From Bacillota bacterium (GTDB lineage Bacteria > Bacillota > Clostridia > Lachnospirales > Lachnospiraceae), in NCBI GenBank assembly GCA_023418475.1, contig JAEZZO010000016.1, forward strand, positions 71,016 through 135,015: 64,000 bases of DNA. The letters are read 5' to 3'. The notes under the pieces were generated by a model. That model was not told the origin of the DNA. It saw only the letters and a program-made list of their open reading frames with translations, and made no database searches. Position numbers and translations under genes: made by a program. Positions 25,806 to 35,110 of the stretch are shown in pieces. Each line of letters starts with the position of its first letter. Within the stretch, counting starts at the first letter, position 1.

Positions 25806-26798
25806 TCATTCTCCCAGCAGCATTTGAATTTGTTTCATCTGTTCTTTCGTTAATGGACCATATTTCATTGCATTAATATTCTCCTGTGCTTGTCGAAGAT
25901 TCTTGAACCCGGTAATAGGAATCAGGCTGTCACTCTGTGCCCAAATCCATGCCAATGCCCCCTGAACCAGGCTTCTCCCTTCACTGGTAAGTATTTCCTT
26001 TATCGCATCGAGCTTCTTAAGAAATTCTTCCTTGGGTTTGCCGTTTTCAAAATAAGGCACCCAATCATAGCCGCTGCCTCTTACATCATCCGATCCGATG
26101 GAAGAATTTTTGTCAAATTTTCCGCTTAAGAATCCCATTGCCAGAGGCGAATTTGCAATTGCAGCATAATTATTTTTCGCGCATAGAGTAAGTAGCTCTT
26201 TCTCTGTATCGGAATTATGGAAGATATTATAACTGAACTGTAAACTGGTTGCTTTCGATTTTTCCATAAAGAATGCTGCTTTCTCAGGCATGCCAGTACT
26301 CCAGCCATATTCACGAATTTTGCCTTCTGCTTTTAATTGGTCAAGTACATAAATGGCAGCCTCTATTTCTTCCGTTTTCATATCAAAAACATGAATTTGA
26401 TAAAGGTCGATATAATCCGTTCTCAACCTTTTTAGGGAAGCTTCACAAGCACTTCGGACATAAGCTTCCGATACATCATAATCTCCGGGTGCATCTCGTT
26501 TTACAGGGTCGAAGAGGAAGCCAAATTTGCTTGCAAGAACCACATCTTTTCTTCTTCCCTTCAAGGCCTCACCAAGCAATTCTTCACTGTGGCCTGTCCC
26601 GTATACATCCGAGGTATCAAAAAAATTACAACCAAGCTCCAGCGACTGCATAATTGCACGTTTTGACTCTTCATCATCCACTGTACCATATCCGTCCACT
26701 TTACCGCAAAAGGTGAAATAGCCCCCAATCGGCCAGCACCCCATACCTACCGCACTCACTTTAATACCCGATTTTCCCAATGCCCTTGTCATTCCCAT
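25806..26798 (-). CDS. Aldo/keto reductase
   Basis: 330 residues, complete. TIM-barrel AKR motifs: catalytic Asp and Tyr in FFDTSDVYGTGHSEELLG (about 60-77), Lys in LASKFGF (about 92), His in YQIHVFD (about 141). It uses NADPH to reduce aldehydes, ketones or sugar derivatives in the cytoplasm; the substrate is unknown. AAGGTGGTTATCTT precedes the ATG. Single gene with paired direct repeats in its promoter (26829-26889), indicating activator control. Confidence 0.9.
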   Translation of the reverse strand: MGMTRALGKSGIKVSAVGMGCWPIGGYFTFCGKVDGYGTVDDEESKRAIMQSLELGCNFFDTSDVYGTGHSEELLGEALKGRRKDVVLASKFGFLFDPVKRDAPGDYDVSEAYVRSACEASLKRLRTDYIDLYQIHVFDMKTEEIEAAIYVLDQLKAEGKIREYGWSTGMPEKAAFFMEKSKATSLQFSYNIFHNSDTEKELLTLCAKNNYAAIANSPLAMGFLSGKFDKNSSIGSDDVRGSGYDWVPYFENGKPKEEFLKKLDAIKEILTSEGRSLVQGALAWIWAQSDSLIPITGFKNLRQAQENINAMKYGPLTKEQMKQIQMLLGE

Positions 26799-26828
26799 AA
26801 GATAACCACCTTTATATATGATAATAAT

Positions 26829-26889
26829 ATTATAAAGGTAATTTGGGTTTATAACAGAACCAATTGTTCATCAGTTTCAGAGAACCAAT
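26829..26889 (-). promoter_or_regulatory. Aldo/keto reductase promoter with paired direct repeats
   Basis: On the minus strand ATTGGTTCT occurs twice (26889-26881 and 26864-26856), 25 bp apart centre to centre, upstream of a TATAAT -10 (26834-26829). The -35 region is poor and overlaps the second repeat, as at activator-dependent promoters. The regulator is not known. Confidence 0.5.
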
Positions 26890-26940
26890 CTTTTAATAAA
26901 TTCTAATGTTAAAAACCTGATCAAGGTTATGTAGATAAAT

Positions 26941-26993
26941 ATGCGCTCTCTGTGCATACAATTTGAACGACTATATAATTACGCAATTGCCTA
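26941..26993. repeat. Half-copy of the MITE-like element
   Basis: These 53 bases match 63948-64000 at 45 of 53 positions without gaps. They abut the lysC stop (27002). No matching left arm is visible upstream, so this is a solo or decayed arm of the palindromic element described at 63849. Confidence 0.6.
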
Positions 26994-27001
26994 GTAACTA
27001 C

Positions 27002-28216
27002 TTATATAAGCGACCTTATGAATTTGTCATGAACGGCATTCATAGCTGTATCAACCTGGGCTTCATCAATTAACACAGTTATTTTAATCTCTGAAGTAGC
27101 AATCATCTTAATGTTAATATTAACATCGAATAATGCTTCAAACATTTTCGCAGCTACACCTGAATTAGACATCATGCCGGCACCGACAACAGATACCTTT
27201 GCCACAGTTCTCTCAATATCTATTTTCTGGCACTTTAAGCTGCCCTCCTGGTGTCTTTCCAAGATAGCAACTGCCTCATCAAGATCATCTTCTTTCACCG
27301 TAAAGCTGATATCCTTGGTTCCATCCCTACCTACGGATTGAAGGATGATATCCACATTTATATTATGATCTGCTAAATGATTAAATAATTTGAAAGCCAC
27401 ACCCGGCCGATCCTCCAAACCGATTACAGAGATACGGGCGGCATTCTTATCACAAGCCACACCACTTACAAGCATTTTCTCCATCTTTACTTCCTCCTTC
27501 ACAACAGTACCTTCTATCCTATTTAGACTGGAACGAACCACTAACTGTACGCCAAATTTTTTTGCCATTTCTACAGAGCGATTATGCAATACCCCCGCTC
27601 CAAGGGAAGCCAGCTCCAGCATCTCATCATAGGTGATCTCCTCAAGCTTTCTTGCATTTTTTACAATCCTGGGATCAGCTGTAAATACGCCGTCGACATC
27701 GGTATAAATCTCACATGCATCCGCATGCAGTGCTGCAGCAAGTGCTACAGCAGTGGTATCGGAGCCACCTCGCCCAAGTGTTGTATAATCGTCAAACTTA
27801 TTAACTCCCTGGAAGCCAGTAACAATAACAACTCGTTTGTTCTCCAGTTCGTTACGAATCCTTTCCGAATCAATTCGTTTCAATCTTGCATTGCCATACA
27901 CCGAAGTGGTATGCATTGCTACCTGATATGCATTTAGTGAAACTGCCGGAACGCCCAATTGGTCCAGTGCCATCGCCATCATAGAAACAGATATCTGTTC
28001 TCCTGTTACAAGTAACATATCAAGCTCTCTCTTGGATGCGTTAGGATTTATATCTCTTGCCTGCGCAAGCAAAACATCCGTTTGTTTACCCATCGCGGAT
28101 AATACCACCACTACTTCGTTACCCTTTTTATATTCCTCCGTAATCCTGCCGGCAACATTAAAAATTCTATCCTTGTCAGCCACGGATGTGCCGCCAAACT
28201 TCTTTACTATTAACAT
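27002..28216 (-). CDS. lysC: Aspartokinase
   Basis: 404 residues. N-terminal kinase domain with VKKFGGTSVAD at 4-14 and GRGGSDTTA (about 152-160), then two ACT domains (about 265-400) for feedback by lysine and/or threonine. It phosphorylates aspartate, the first step to lysine, threonine, methionine and diaminopimelate. GGAGGCAGCT lies just before the ATG. It stands alone. I looked upstream for a lysine riboswitch and did not find one; control may be only through the ACT domains. Confidence 0.92.
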   Translation of the reverse strand: MLIVKKFGGTSVADKDRIFNVAGRITEEYKKGNEVVVVLSAMGKQTDVLLAQARDINPNASKRELDMLLVTGEQISVSMMAMALDQLGVPAVSLNAYQVAMHTTSVYGNARLKRIDSERIRNELENKRVVIVTGFQGVNKFDDYTTLGRGGSDTTAVALAAALHADACEIYTDVDGVFTADPRIVKNARKLEEITYDEMLELASLGAGVLHNRSVEMAKKFGVQLVVRSSLNRIEGTVVKEEVKMEKMLVSGVACDKNAARISVIGLEDRPGVAFKLFNHLADHNINVDIILQSVGRDGTKDISFTVKEDDLDEAVAILERHQEGSLKCQKIDIERTVAKVSVVGAGMMSNSGVAAKMFEALFDVNINIKMIATSEIKITVLIDEAQVDTAMNAVHDKFIRSLI

Positions 28217-28405
28217 AGCTGCCTCCTTACCCTAACGTCTTGTTCACAGATAATTCTTAAATTTATGTATTCTTCCTTATTCATTGATCTTCCCCCTGAT
28301 CATATCAATATATCTCAAAATTTCTAACTGGATTTCTGTATAATATTATGTCCTTTATTAAAATATCAAAAGTTTTTTGTAACAATCAATGAATCGTAAA
28401 CTTAT

Positions 28406-28546
28406 TTACAGTTCTCTCTTAAGATAATGCCAGGCAAACCAAACACAGATTAATTCCCATCCCTGATTTCCATATTGATTTAGTATTCTTGCGGTTTTTT
28501 CTGCGCCCCCACCGATGAATACACATTTATACTCCCACTTCTTCAT
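28406..28546 (-). CDS. Small DUF4177-like protein
   Basis: 46 residues, too short for many gene callers. The ribosome site TGGAGGTGG lies seven bases before the ATG. The sequence starts MKKWEYKCVFIGGG and has GWELICV then a short hydrophobic end with YLKREL: the WEYK...GWEL pattern of DUF4177 family proteins, whose role is unknown. It sits upstream of lysC on the same strand, 189 bases away. Confidence 0.65.
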   Translation of the reverse strand: MKKWEYKCVFIGGGAEKTARILNQYGNQGWELICVWFAWHYLKREL

Positions 28547-29002
28547 TTGATACCACCTCCACTTAGTCCATCAGTAACGTTAGCTATTTCATATTTGTTT
28601 GATATTATATATTATATATTTTTAAATTACCAGAAATTTTATCTTTTCAATCAATTTTTTATCAATTGATATTTTTATTTAACATTTTCTACCTTTCACT
28701 ATACAAATTTATGCTTACCTTTGGCAACATTACATTTTTATTAGCCACCGTTACTGTTTACCGAATGTTTATCACTCACATTTTTACTGGGCTGTAAACT
28801 GTTATCATCCAATTGCAATACCTTTATTAACATTTACTGGTTGTATCTGGTATTCTCCAGTGTTATACTTATGTAAATTTATTTGGAATGCTAGTATTCA
28901 AATAATACCTAAATTAACCTAAAATTCTATATTCAATATAAATATTTTTACATTTTAATAAGATACCATATAAATATAAAAGGAAGGATAAGTAACCATT
29001 CT
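28547..29002. other. Empty AT-rich intergenic region
   Basis: 456 bases with no open frame supported by a ribosome site and no clear hairpin or repeat. I see nothing in it beyond the presumed promoters of its two divergent flanking genes. Confidence 0.4.
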
Positions 29003-29251
29003 ATGATTAATAAAAAAATTCTTTGGGGTAGTATTTTTATTATATTAAGCGGAGTTATATATGAAGTGGAAAAAGCTTTAAGCTTCTTTAAATGGGCTGT
29101 AGAGATATATTTGGCAGTGAATAACAGGTCAAGCGGATATGATTCGCAGCCTGCTGCAGTAAATCTATCAGACAATTGTTTTATTATTATATTTATGATA
29201 ATAGGCTTGTGCTTTTATATCAGTGCTCTGCTTCCTTATATGAGAAAGTAA
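29003..29251 (+). CDS. Small two-helix membrane protein
   Basis: 82 residues. Hydrophobic helix near 5-20 (ILWGSIFIILSGVIY), a polar middle with VNNRSSGYDSQPAAVN, and a second helix near 58-80. An AAGGAAGGATAAG stretch lies about 14 bases before the ATG, farther than usual. Not recognised. A further 30-codon frame (29288-29380) without a ribosome site follows it. Confidence 0.45.
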   Translation: MINKKILWGSIFIILSGVIYEVEKALSFFKWAVEIYLAVNNRSSGYDSQPAAVNLSDNCFIIIFMIIGLCFYISALLPYMRK

Positions 29252-29366
29252 ACTATACAATCATAAAGCAAATATACAGTTGTAAGAATGGCGGCATATC
29301 TACTTAAATTAGATACTGCAACAACAGATTATCTATCGAAGGATTCCGATCTTTTGTTTTTATATG

Positions 29367-29424
29367 AAAATCCGGAGTAATACTATATTCTCTTTCTAAA
29401 GAATGTAACATTACTCCGGATTTT
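29367..29424. terminator. Terminator of the aspS-gatCAB operon
   Basis: AAAATCCGGAGTAAT (29367-29381) and ATTACTCCGGATTTT (29410-29424): perfect 15-bp stem. It is 46 bases past the gatB stop on the minus strand and also has a T-run on the plus strand, so it may serve both sides. Confidence 0.7.
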
Positions 29425-29469
29425 ATTTTAATTATTTAAAAGATCCTATTTGTCTGGCTAATCATCTTG

Positions 29470-30888
29470 CTAGTTTGCTCCAATCAATTCCCGGATGAGT
29501 GCTTCTGCTTTCTTAACATCAGCCTTTCCCTTGGATTGCTTCATGATATGGCCAAACATAACATTGATCGCTTTGTCCTTACCGGCTAATAAATCTGCAA
29601 CAGCTTTCGGATTTGCATCGATTGCTTCCTTACACCATGTTATCAGGTCATCCTCTGAAATACCTGCCATATCCTCGGCACCAATAAATTCTCCAGCAGA
29701 TTTCCCACTTTCTAACATCTGCTGCAAGGTGCTTTGCGCCATCTTAAAGTTTATTTTCTTATCATCCAGCATTTTAATAAGTGTTGCAAACTGTTCTGGC
29801 GTAATTCTAATATCAAACAGTTCCTTGTCTTCTTCTGTATTCATATTCGAATAGATTGTACCGGTGATCAGGTTCGAAGCATTTTTTACGCCAGCACCCT
29901 CTCGTAATGCTCCTTCAAAAAACTCTGACACGCGCCTGTAGCGAAACATCTGTCTGGCAGTTGCTTCCGGAAGTTCAAGCTGGGTGATATAGCGTTTCAG
30001 CTTATCAAACGGCAGCTCTGGAAGTGCAGCTTTCATTGCATCCACCTTCTCCTGCGCGATACTAAATCGAATAATATCCGGATCCGGAAAATAACGGTAA
30101 TCATCAGAATTTTCCTTCTCACGCATCGGCGCTGTTGTATCCGTTATATCATCATAACGCATGGTTTCCTGAACGATTGTGCCCCCTGCCTCCAGAACAT
30201 CTGTCTGTCTTTCAATCTCGGCATACATTGCTTTTTGAATGAAGTTTAAGGAATTGATATTCTTTGTCTCCGTTCTGGTACCGAATTCCTTCGTTCCTAC
30301 TTCGCGAAGGGAAACATTGACATCACATCTCATGGAGCCTTCCTGCATCTTACAGTCACTGATCCCGGCATAGCGCATAATCAGCTGCAGCTTCTCCGCA
30401 TATTCCTTCGCTTCCTCCGGAGATGAAATATCCGGTTCAGAAACAATCTCAATCAGAGGAACCCCGCCGCGGTTATAGTCCACATAGGTGTATCCATTTT
30501 CATGCACCAGCTTACCTGCATCCTCCTCAATGTGAATACGGGTAATGCCGATCCGTTTTCCGCTGTCCAGCTCGATATAGCCATGTTCACAGAGGGGCTC
30601 ATCATACTGGGAGATCTGGTAGGCCTTCGGCAAATCCGGATATACGTAATTCTTACGGTCCATATGGGATATGGTATTGATTTTGCAATGTACGGCAAGT
30701 CCAGCCCTTACCGCATATTCCACCACCTTTTTATTTAATATGGGAAGTGATCCCGGTTGTCCGGTGCAAACAGGGCAGCAGTGAGTATTCGGCGCTCCTC
30801 CGAAAGCTGTGGTACAGTTACAAAATATCTTGGTATTGGTCGCCAGCTCTATATGTGTTTCAATACCACATACTACTTCATATCTCAT
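29470..30888 (-). CDS. gatB: Asp/Glu-tRNA(Asn/Gln) amidotransferase subunit B
   Basis: 472 residues, full length. N-terminal catalytic cradle with ETHIEL, Cys-rich CNCTTAFGGAPNTHCC (zinc-binding type in bacterial GatB), and RCDVNVSLR. The C-terminal ~150 residues contain the helical and YqeY-like tail that holds the tRNA elbow. GatB binds misacylated Asp-tRNA(Asn) and Glu-tRNA(Gln) and phosphorylates the acyl group with ATP; GatA supplies ammonia. It overlaps gatA by four bases (ATGA). Last gene of aspS-gatC-gatA-gatB. Confidence 0.95.
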   Translation of the reverse strand: MRYEVVCGIETHIELATNTKIFCNCTTAFGGAPNTHCCPVCTGQPGSLPILNKKVVEYAVRAGLAVHCKINTISHMDRKNYVYPDLPKAYQISQYDEPLCEHGYIELDSGKRIGITRIHIEEDAGKLVHENGYTYVDYNRGGVPLIEIVSEPDISSPEEAKEYAEKLQLIMRYAGISDCKMQEGSMRCDVNVSLREVGTKEFGTRTETKNINSLNFIQKAMYAEIERQTDVLEAGGTIVQETMRYDDITDTTAPMREKENSDDYRYFPDPDIIRFSIAQEKVDAMKAALPELPFDKLKRYITQLELPEATARQMFRYRRVSEFFEGALREGAGVKNASNLITGTIYSNMNTEEDKELFDIRITPEQFATLIKMLDDKKINFKMAQSTLQQMLESGKSAGEFIGAEDMAGISEDDLITWCKEAIDANPKAVADLLAGKDKAINVMFGHIMKQSKGKADVKKAEALIRELIGAN

Positions 30889-32342
30889 ATCCTGACACCT
30901 CCTTCATACACTCCAATCCGGTCCTCACTGTTTTGTTCATAAAAATATGCCATATTAAGAATACGTGCCTCATCGAATTTCTTACCCATAATCTGCATGC
31001 CAATCGGTAGACCCTTCGCATCCTTCCCGCATGGAACAGAGATGGATGGAATACCGGCAATATTAATCGGTACCGTACAGATATCCGAAAGATACATTTC
31101 AACAGAACTCGCACCGCGGTAATTTAGCGGAGAAGCTGTATTGGGAGCTGTAGGGGCGATTAATGCATCACACTTTGTAAATACTTCATCCAGTTCACGC
31201 CTGATTTCTTCCCGGATGACACAGGCTTTCTTATAATAGGCATCATAGTAACCGCTGGATAAAACATAGGCTCCAAGCATGATACGGCGTTTTACCTCAT
31301 CGCCGAAGCCCTCGCTTCTGGTTTTGTATATCATATCATCAATACTGTCATAGTTTTTGGCACGATAGCCATAACGGATGCCATCATATCTTCCAAGGTT
31401 GGAGGAGGCCTCCGCACAGGCAATAATATAGTAAACAGGAAGTGCCAATTTCAGCGCCGGCAGCTTAATGTCTATAATTTCAGCACCATTCTTCTCAAAT
31501 AGCTTAATTGCTTCAAAAATCTGTGCTTTCATATCCGGATCAATACCTTCAAAAAATTCTTCAGCGATACCGATTTTCTTGCCCTTGACCTCCTCACCAA
31601 GACTGCTTAGCAGATTACCGTAATCATAAGCCTTGCTGGTCTGGTCACGACGGTCCTCACCTTTAATCGCATCAAATACTATCGCCGCATCCTTAACACT
31701 ATAGGTCAAGGGTCCAATCTGATCCAAAGAGCTTCCGTATGCAATCAACCCATAACGGGAAACTGCTCCATACGTGGGCTTTAGTCCTACTATTCCGCAG
31801 TAGGAAGCCGGCTGGCGGATAGAACCGCCCGTATCCGAGCCAAGTCCATAAGCTGCCATATTCGCACATACTGCCGCAGCTGCTCCACCCGAAGAACCTC
31901 CTGTTACATGTGCAGTATTGCGTGGATTCTTCGGTGCTCCATAGCAGCTGGATTCTGAGGTGCTGCCCATTGCGAACTCATCCATATTGGTCTTTCCAAG
32001 TAGTACGGCTCCCTTAGCCTTTAATTTTTCCCAAACGGCCGCATCATAATAGGGCATAAAACCGCTCAGAATTTTAGAACAGCAGGTGGTTGGCAGACCG
32101 TCCGTACAGATATTATCCTTTAAAGTCATTGGTATACCGCATAGAGCAGATGCATTACCCTCCTTCAGCAGCTGGTCGGCAATTTGTGCTCCCTCAATTG
32201 CGGTGTCAAACGTTGTATGCACATAGGCATTGATATCTTGGTTTCCTTCTTCAATTGCTTTGATATATTCCCTTGTCAGTTCAACGGAGGATATATCGCC
32301 GCTATGAAGCTTCGCTGATAATTCAGAAATTATTTCTCTCAT
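30885..32342 (-). CDS. gatA: Amidotransferase subunit A (glutaminase)
   Basis: 485 residues. Amidase-signature Ser-cis-Ser-Lys triad: Lys near 79 in TLKDNICT, cis-Ser near 154 in GGSSGGA, nucleophile Ser near 178 in GSDTGGSIRQPAS. It releases ammonia from glutamine or asparagine for transfer through a channel to GatB. The ATG at 32342 is chosen because ATGGAGGTTATC precedes it; a ten-residue upstream extension has no ribosome site. The transcript runs aspS-gatC-gatA-gatB. Confidence 0.95.
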   Translation of the reverse strand: MREIISELSAKLHSGDISSVELTREYIKAIEEGNQDINAYVHTTFDTAIEGAQIADQLLKEGNASALCGIPMTLKDNICTDGLPTTCCSKILSGFMPYYDAAVWEKLKAKGAVLLGKTNMDEFAMGSTSESSCYGAPKNPRNTAHVTGGSSGGAAAAVCANMAAYGLGSDTGGSIRQPASYCGIVGLKPTYGAVSRYGLIAYGSSLDQIGPLTYSVKDAAIVFDAIKGEDRRDQTSKAYDYGNLLSSLGEEVKGKKIGIAEEFFEGIDPDMKAQIFEAIKLFEKNGAEIIDIKLPALKLALPVYYIIACAEASSNLGRYDGIRYGYRAKNYDSIDDMIYKTRSEGFGDEVKRRIMLGAYVLSSGYYDAYYKKACVIREEIRRELDEVFTKCDALIAPTAPNTASPLNYRGASSVEMYLSDICTVPINIAGIPSISVPCGKDAKGLPIGMQIMGKKFDEARILNMAYFYEQNSEDRIGVYEGGVRI

Positions 32343-32440
32343 GATAACCTCCATCTGCAGCATCAGCAGCATAGAATACCGGATGCTTCACATTAAATCT
32401 TTCTTTTCAACCTGGCATCCCTCATGCTGTCTGGCATCAA

Positions 32441-32734
32441 TTATATCCTTTTCTTCTTCACACTGAAAAATCCGTTTTCATCTTCCACATTGGAAACTAT
32501 CTTTTCATTCGGCAGGGATGCGATTACTTCATCCTCACGAAGTTCTTCAAAGGAAACCAGAGAAGAACCCACACTCCTGATTTCATCTGTCGTACCTTCT
32601 ACGGATTCATTAATGGTATCCGCAAATGCAATAATTTCATCAAACTCTCCTGCAAACTTATCCAGCTGCTCCTCTGAAAAACGCAGTCTTGAAAGTTTAG
32701 CGAGCTTTTCAATTTCTATTTTCGATACTGCCAT
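32441..32734 (-). CDS. gatC: Amidotransferase subunit C
   Basis: 97 residues, normal GatC length. The GatC signature begins MAVSKIEIEKLAKLSRLRF and continues with acidic helix EFDEIIAFADTINE. It wraps around GatA and GatB and stabilises the complex. The ATG at 32734 follows ATGGAGGTTTTT, preceded by a hairpin CCGCTTGTGCGG. The same ATGGAGGT ribosome site recurs before gatA, suggesting similar translation rates for the two subunits. Confidence 0.93.
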   Translation of the reverse strand: MAVSKIEIEKLAKLSRLRFSEEQLDKFAGEFDEIIAFADTINESVEGTTDEIRSVGSSLVSFEELREDEVIASLPNEKIVSNVEDENGFFSVKKKRI

Positions 32735-32900
32735 AAAAACCTCCATCTGCCGCACAAGCGGCATACATAACCCTGGCGATACGCACCTGACACTTTCCGT
32801 CCTTTTGTCATTATACGAAATGCTCTGATCTTCCTTCTACGAAAAGTACTTTTCCGTTCTCGCTGTTAGTATCTCCGGATCATTTTAAGATGATTACCTG

Positions 32901-34646
32901 TTACTGTCTTATTTTCATATGAACCTCACGAAGCTGCTGCTCCGTTACTTCATTCGGCGCGCCACACATCAGATCCTGGGCAGTTCCGCTCATCGGGAAG
33001 GCAATGACTTCACGGATATTTTCTTCTCTTCTAAGAAGCATGATCATACGGTCAACACCCGGTGCCATGCCTGCATGCGGGGGAGCACCGAACTGGAATG
33101 CATTATATAAGGCTCCAAATTTATTCTTTAAGGTCTCTTCATCATAGCCTGCAATTTCAAATGCTTTTACCATAATATCCATATCGTGGTTTCTGACTGC
33201 TCCGGAGGAAAGTTCCACACCATTACATACGATATCATACTGATAAGCCAGGATATCTAATGGTTCTTTTGTGGTCAATGCCTCCAGGCCGCCCTGCGGC
33301 ATCGAGAACGGATTATGGGTAAAGCCGATTTTGCCTGTTTCCTCATCGACTTCGTACATCGGAAAATCATTGACATAGCAGAAACGGTATGCATTCTTCT
33401 CGCAGATATCAAGACGTACACCCAGTTCATTCCTGATCTGTCCGGCATATTTACTTGCCTGCTCCTGCGTATCTGCAATGAAGAAAATAACATCTCCTTC
33501 TGCAAGGCCAGCCATATCTGCCAGTTCTTTTTTCATTTCTTCGGGTATAAATTTATCAATTGGTCCTTTATAAGCCAAAGCTTCCTTCACTTCCAGGTAG
33601 CCAAGTCCACCCATTCCGATAGACTGTGCAAATTCCAGCATCTTCTCATGGAAGCCCTTGGACATCTCCGCATGAACTTTAATCGCTCTCACGGTCTTCT
33701 TGTGGAAGGGCTTGAAGGTACATCTCTGAAAGAAATCTGTTACATCGATAATACGAAGTGGATTACGAAGATCCGGTTTATCGGAGCCAAATTCCAGCAT
33801 TGCCTGCTTGTAGCTTATAATTGGATAGGGTGCCGCCGTGATAACAGATCCTTCGGGGGCGAATTTCTGAAAGGTCTCAGTTAATACCGTTTCTCCGACC
33901 TGGAATACATCCTCCTGGGTTGCAAAGCTCATCTCGAAATCAAGCTGATAGAATTCACCCGGTGAACGGTCCGCACGGGCATCCTCATCACGAAAACACG
34001 GTGCAATTTGAAAATATTTATCAAAACCGGATACCATCAAAAGCTGTTTATACTGCTGCGGAGCTTGCGGCAGAGCATAGAATTTACCTTTATATTTTCT
34101 GGACGGAACGATATAGTCTCTTGCGCCCTCCGGAGAAGATGCACATAATATCGGCGTCTGAATTTCCAGGAAGCCCAGCTCAGTCATTTTCTGTCTTAAA
34201 AAGCTGATTACCTCGGACCGGAAGATAATATTTTCCTTCACCTTACGGTTTCTCAAATCAAGATAACGGTATTTTAAACGGACGTCCTCACGGATTTCCT
34301 TTGAGCTTGTTACTTCAAACGGTAAATCCCTATAAACCTTACCCAGTATGTCAATTTTGTGTGCTTCTAATTCAATGGTTCCCGTCGGAATTTTCGGATT
34401 ATAGGTCTCCTCATCACGCTGTTCAATTATGCCCTCGATGGATAAGCATTCTTCCTTCTTTATCCCCTCAAGAAGCTCAGTATTACGAAGAACTACCTGC
34501 ATTACACCGTACATATCACGCAGATCAAGAAAGGATACACCTCCATGATCACGGATATTCTCTACCCAACCGGCTATTCTAAGCTCGGTGCCGATATCAT
34601 TTTCTGAAATTTGATTCATTAATTTACTGCGATAATTGTCTGACAT
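32901..34646 (-). CDS. aspS: Aspartyl-tRNA synthetase (bacterial type, probably non-discriminating)
   Basis: 581 residues. N-terminal OB fold (AGWVENIRDHGGVSFLDLRD at about 25-44; given in parts WVENIRDHGG and VSFLDLRD), class II core with FLEIQTPILCASSPEGARD, the GAD insertion, and motif 3 APGVDRMIMLL. It charges tRNA(Asp), and, since it is co-transcribed with gatCAB and no AsnRS is visible, probably also tRNA(Asn), which GatCAB then amidates. The leader contains a T-box (34789-35046). GAGAGGTTGAA precedes the ATG. Confidence 0.94.
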   Translation of the reverse strand: MSDNYRSKLMNQISENDIGTELRIAGWVENIRDHGGVSFLDLRDMYGVMQVVLRNTELLEGIKKEECLSIEGIIEQRDEETYNPKIPTGTIELEAHKIDILGKVYRDLPFEVTSSKEIREDVRLKYRYLDLRNRKVKENIIFRSEVISFLRQKMTELGFLEIQTPILCASSPEGARDYIVPSRKYKGKFYALPQAPQQYKQLLMVSGFDKYFQIAPCFRDEDARADRSPGEFYQLDFEMSFATQEDVFQVGETVLTETFQKFAPEGSVITAAPYPIISYKQAMLEFGSDKPDLRNPLRIIDVTDFFQRCTFKPFHKKTVRAIKVHAEMSKGFHEKMLEFAQSIGMGGLGYLEVKEALAYKGPIDKFIPEEMKKELADMAGLAEGDVIFFIADTQEQASKYAGQIRNELGVRLDICEKNAYRFCYVNDFPMYEVDEETGKIGFTHNPFSMPQGGLEALTTKEPLDILAYQYDIVCNGVELSSGAVRNHDMDIMVKAFEIAGYDEETLKNKFGALYNAFQFGAPPHAGMAPGVDRMIMLLRREENIREVIAFPMSGTAQDLMCGAPNEVTEQQLREVHMKIRQ

Positions 34647-34788
34647 TTCAACCTCTCATTCCGCCGCCCTCGGCTGCATATAATTTCTATACCTTCATTT
34701 CGGATTAGCACATGATACAAGTTTTCGATCTATCCATGCGATATTTTTACCGGTCAGACACTTATTGCCTGTCCGATGAAAAATGCAT

Positions 34789-35046
34789 AAAAAAAGCTGC
34801 TCATCCGGAAATAATATTTCAGGACGAACAACTTAAATAGTCCGCGGTACCACCTGATTTACTGTCTAATGCAGTCACTCTAGTGTTGCCAATTTAACGT
34901 TTCGCTTACGGCGCACCTACTAATTATAGTAATGTTCAGATTGCAGCTGGTAAAGTGTTATTCGCATAAATTCACTTTGCAGGGTTCTCACTGTCTCCCG
35001 CTCACTGGAAACGATAATTTATGTTACTTCTCTTCGTCATTGCTTT
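34789..35046 (-). promoter_or_regulatory. T-box leader of aspS-gatCAB with GAA/AAC specifier loop
   Basis: Minus-strand leader from about 35046. T-box core AGGTGGTACCGCGGA (34855-34841), then terminator GTTGTTCGTCC / GGATGAGCAGC with seven U (34832-34789). Stem I contains AGTAA and the pair CATAAATT/AATTTATG; the specifier region just after it reads GAA-U-AAC (34963-34957). By alignment with the lysS T-box, AAC (Asn) occupies the specifier position, with GAA (Glu) four bases earlier. Uncharged tRNA would prevent termination and raise aspS-gatCAB expression. From memory, a comparable two-codon T-box was described for a clostridial gatCAB operon. Confidence 0.85.
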
Positions 35047-35052
35047 GCAAAA

Positions 35053-35103
35053 TATTATATTACAGTTTAACTGCATTTGTCAATTTAATTCTTTTTTTAC
35101 AGC
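35053..35103. repeat. Direct repeat copy A (aspS promoter segment)
   Basis: About 51 bases nearly identical to 35937-35985; differences are a few substitutions and length changes in T-runs. Contains the aspS promoter. The two copies bracket the MNT/HEPN genes. Confidence 0.8.
35054..35083 (-). promoter_or_regulatory. Promoter of the aspS T-box operon
   Basis: Minus strand TTGACA (35083-35078), 18-base spacer, TATAAT (35059-35054): both hexamers perfect. Start near 35046, at the beginning of the T-box leader. Confidence 0.8.
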
Positions 35104-35110
35104 AATCTAT

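Noticed and set aside
28217..28405. Lysine riboswitch upstream of lysC
   Set aside because: I looked for the conserved L-box core and a terminator and saw neither; the spacer is short and holds the small DUF4177-like gene beyond it.
29288..29380. 30-codon plus-strand frame starting MAAYLLKLD
   Set aside because: Reads protein-like but lacks a ribosome site, and its end overlaps the terminator hairpin.
33315..33884. 189-codon plus-strand open frame inside aspS
   Set aside because: Antisense shadow of the conserved synthetase gene, whose own frame is unambiguous.
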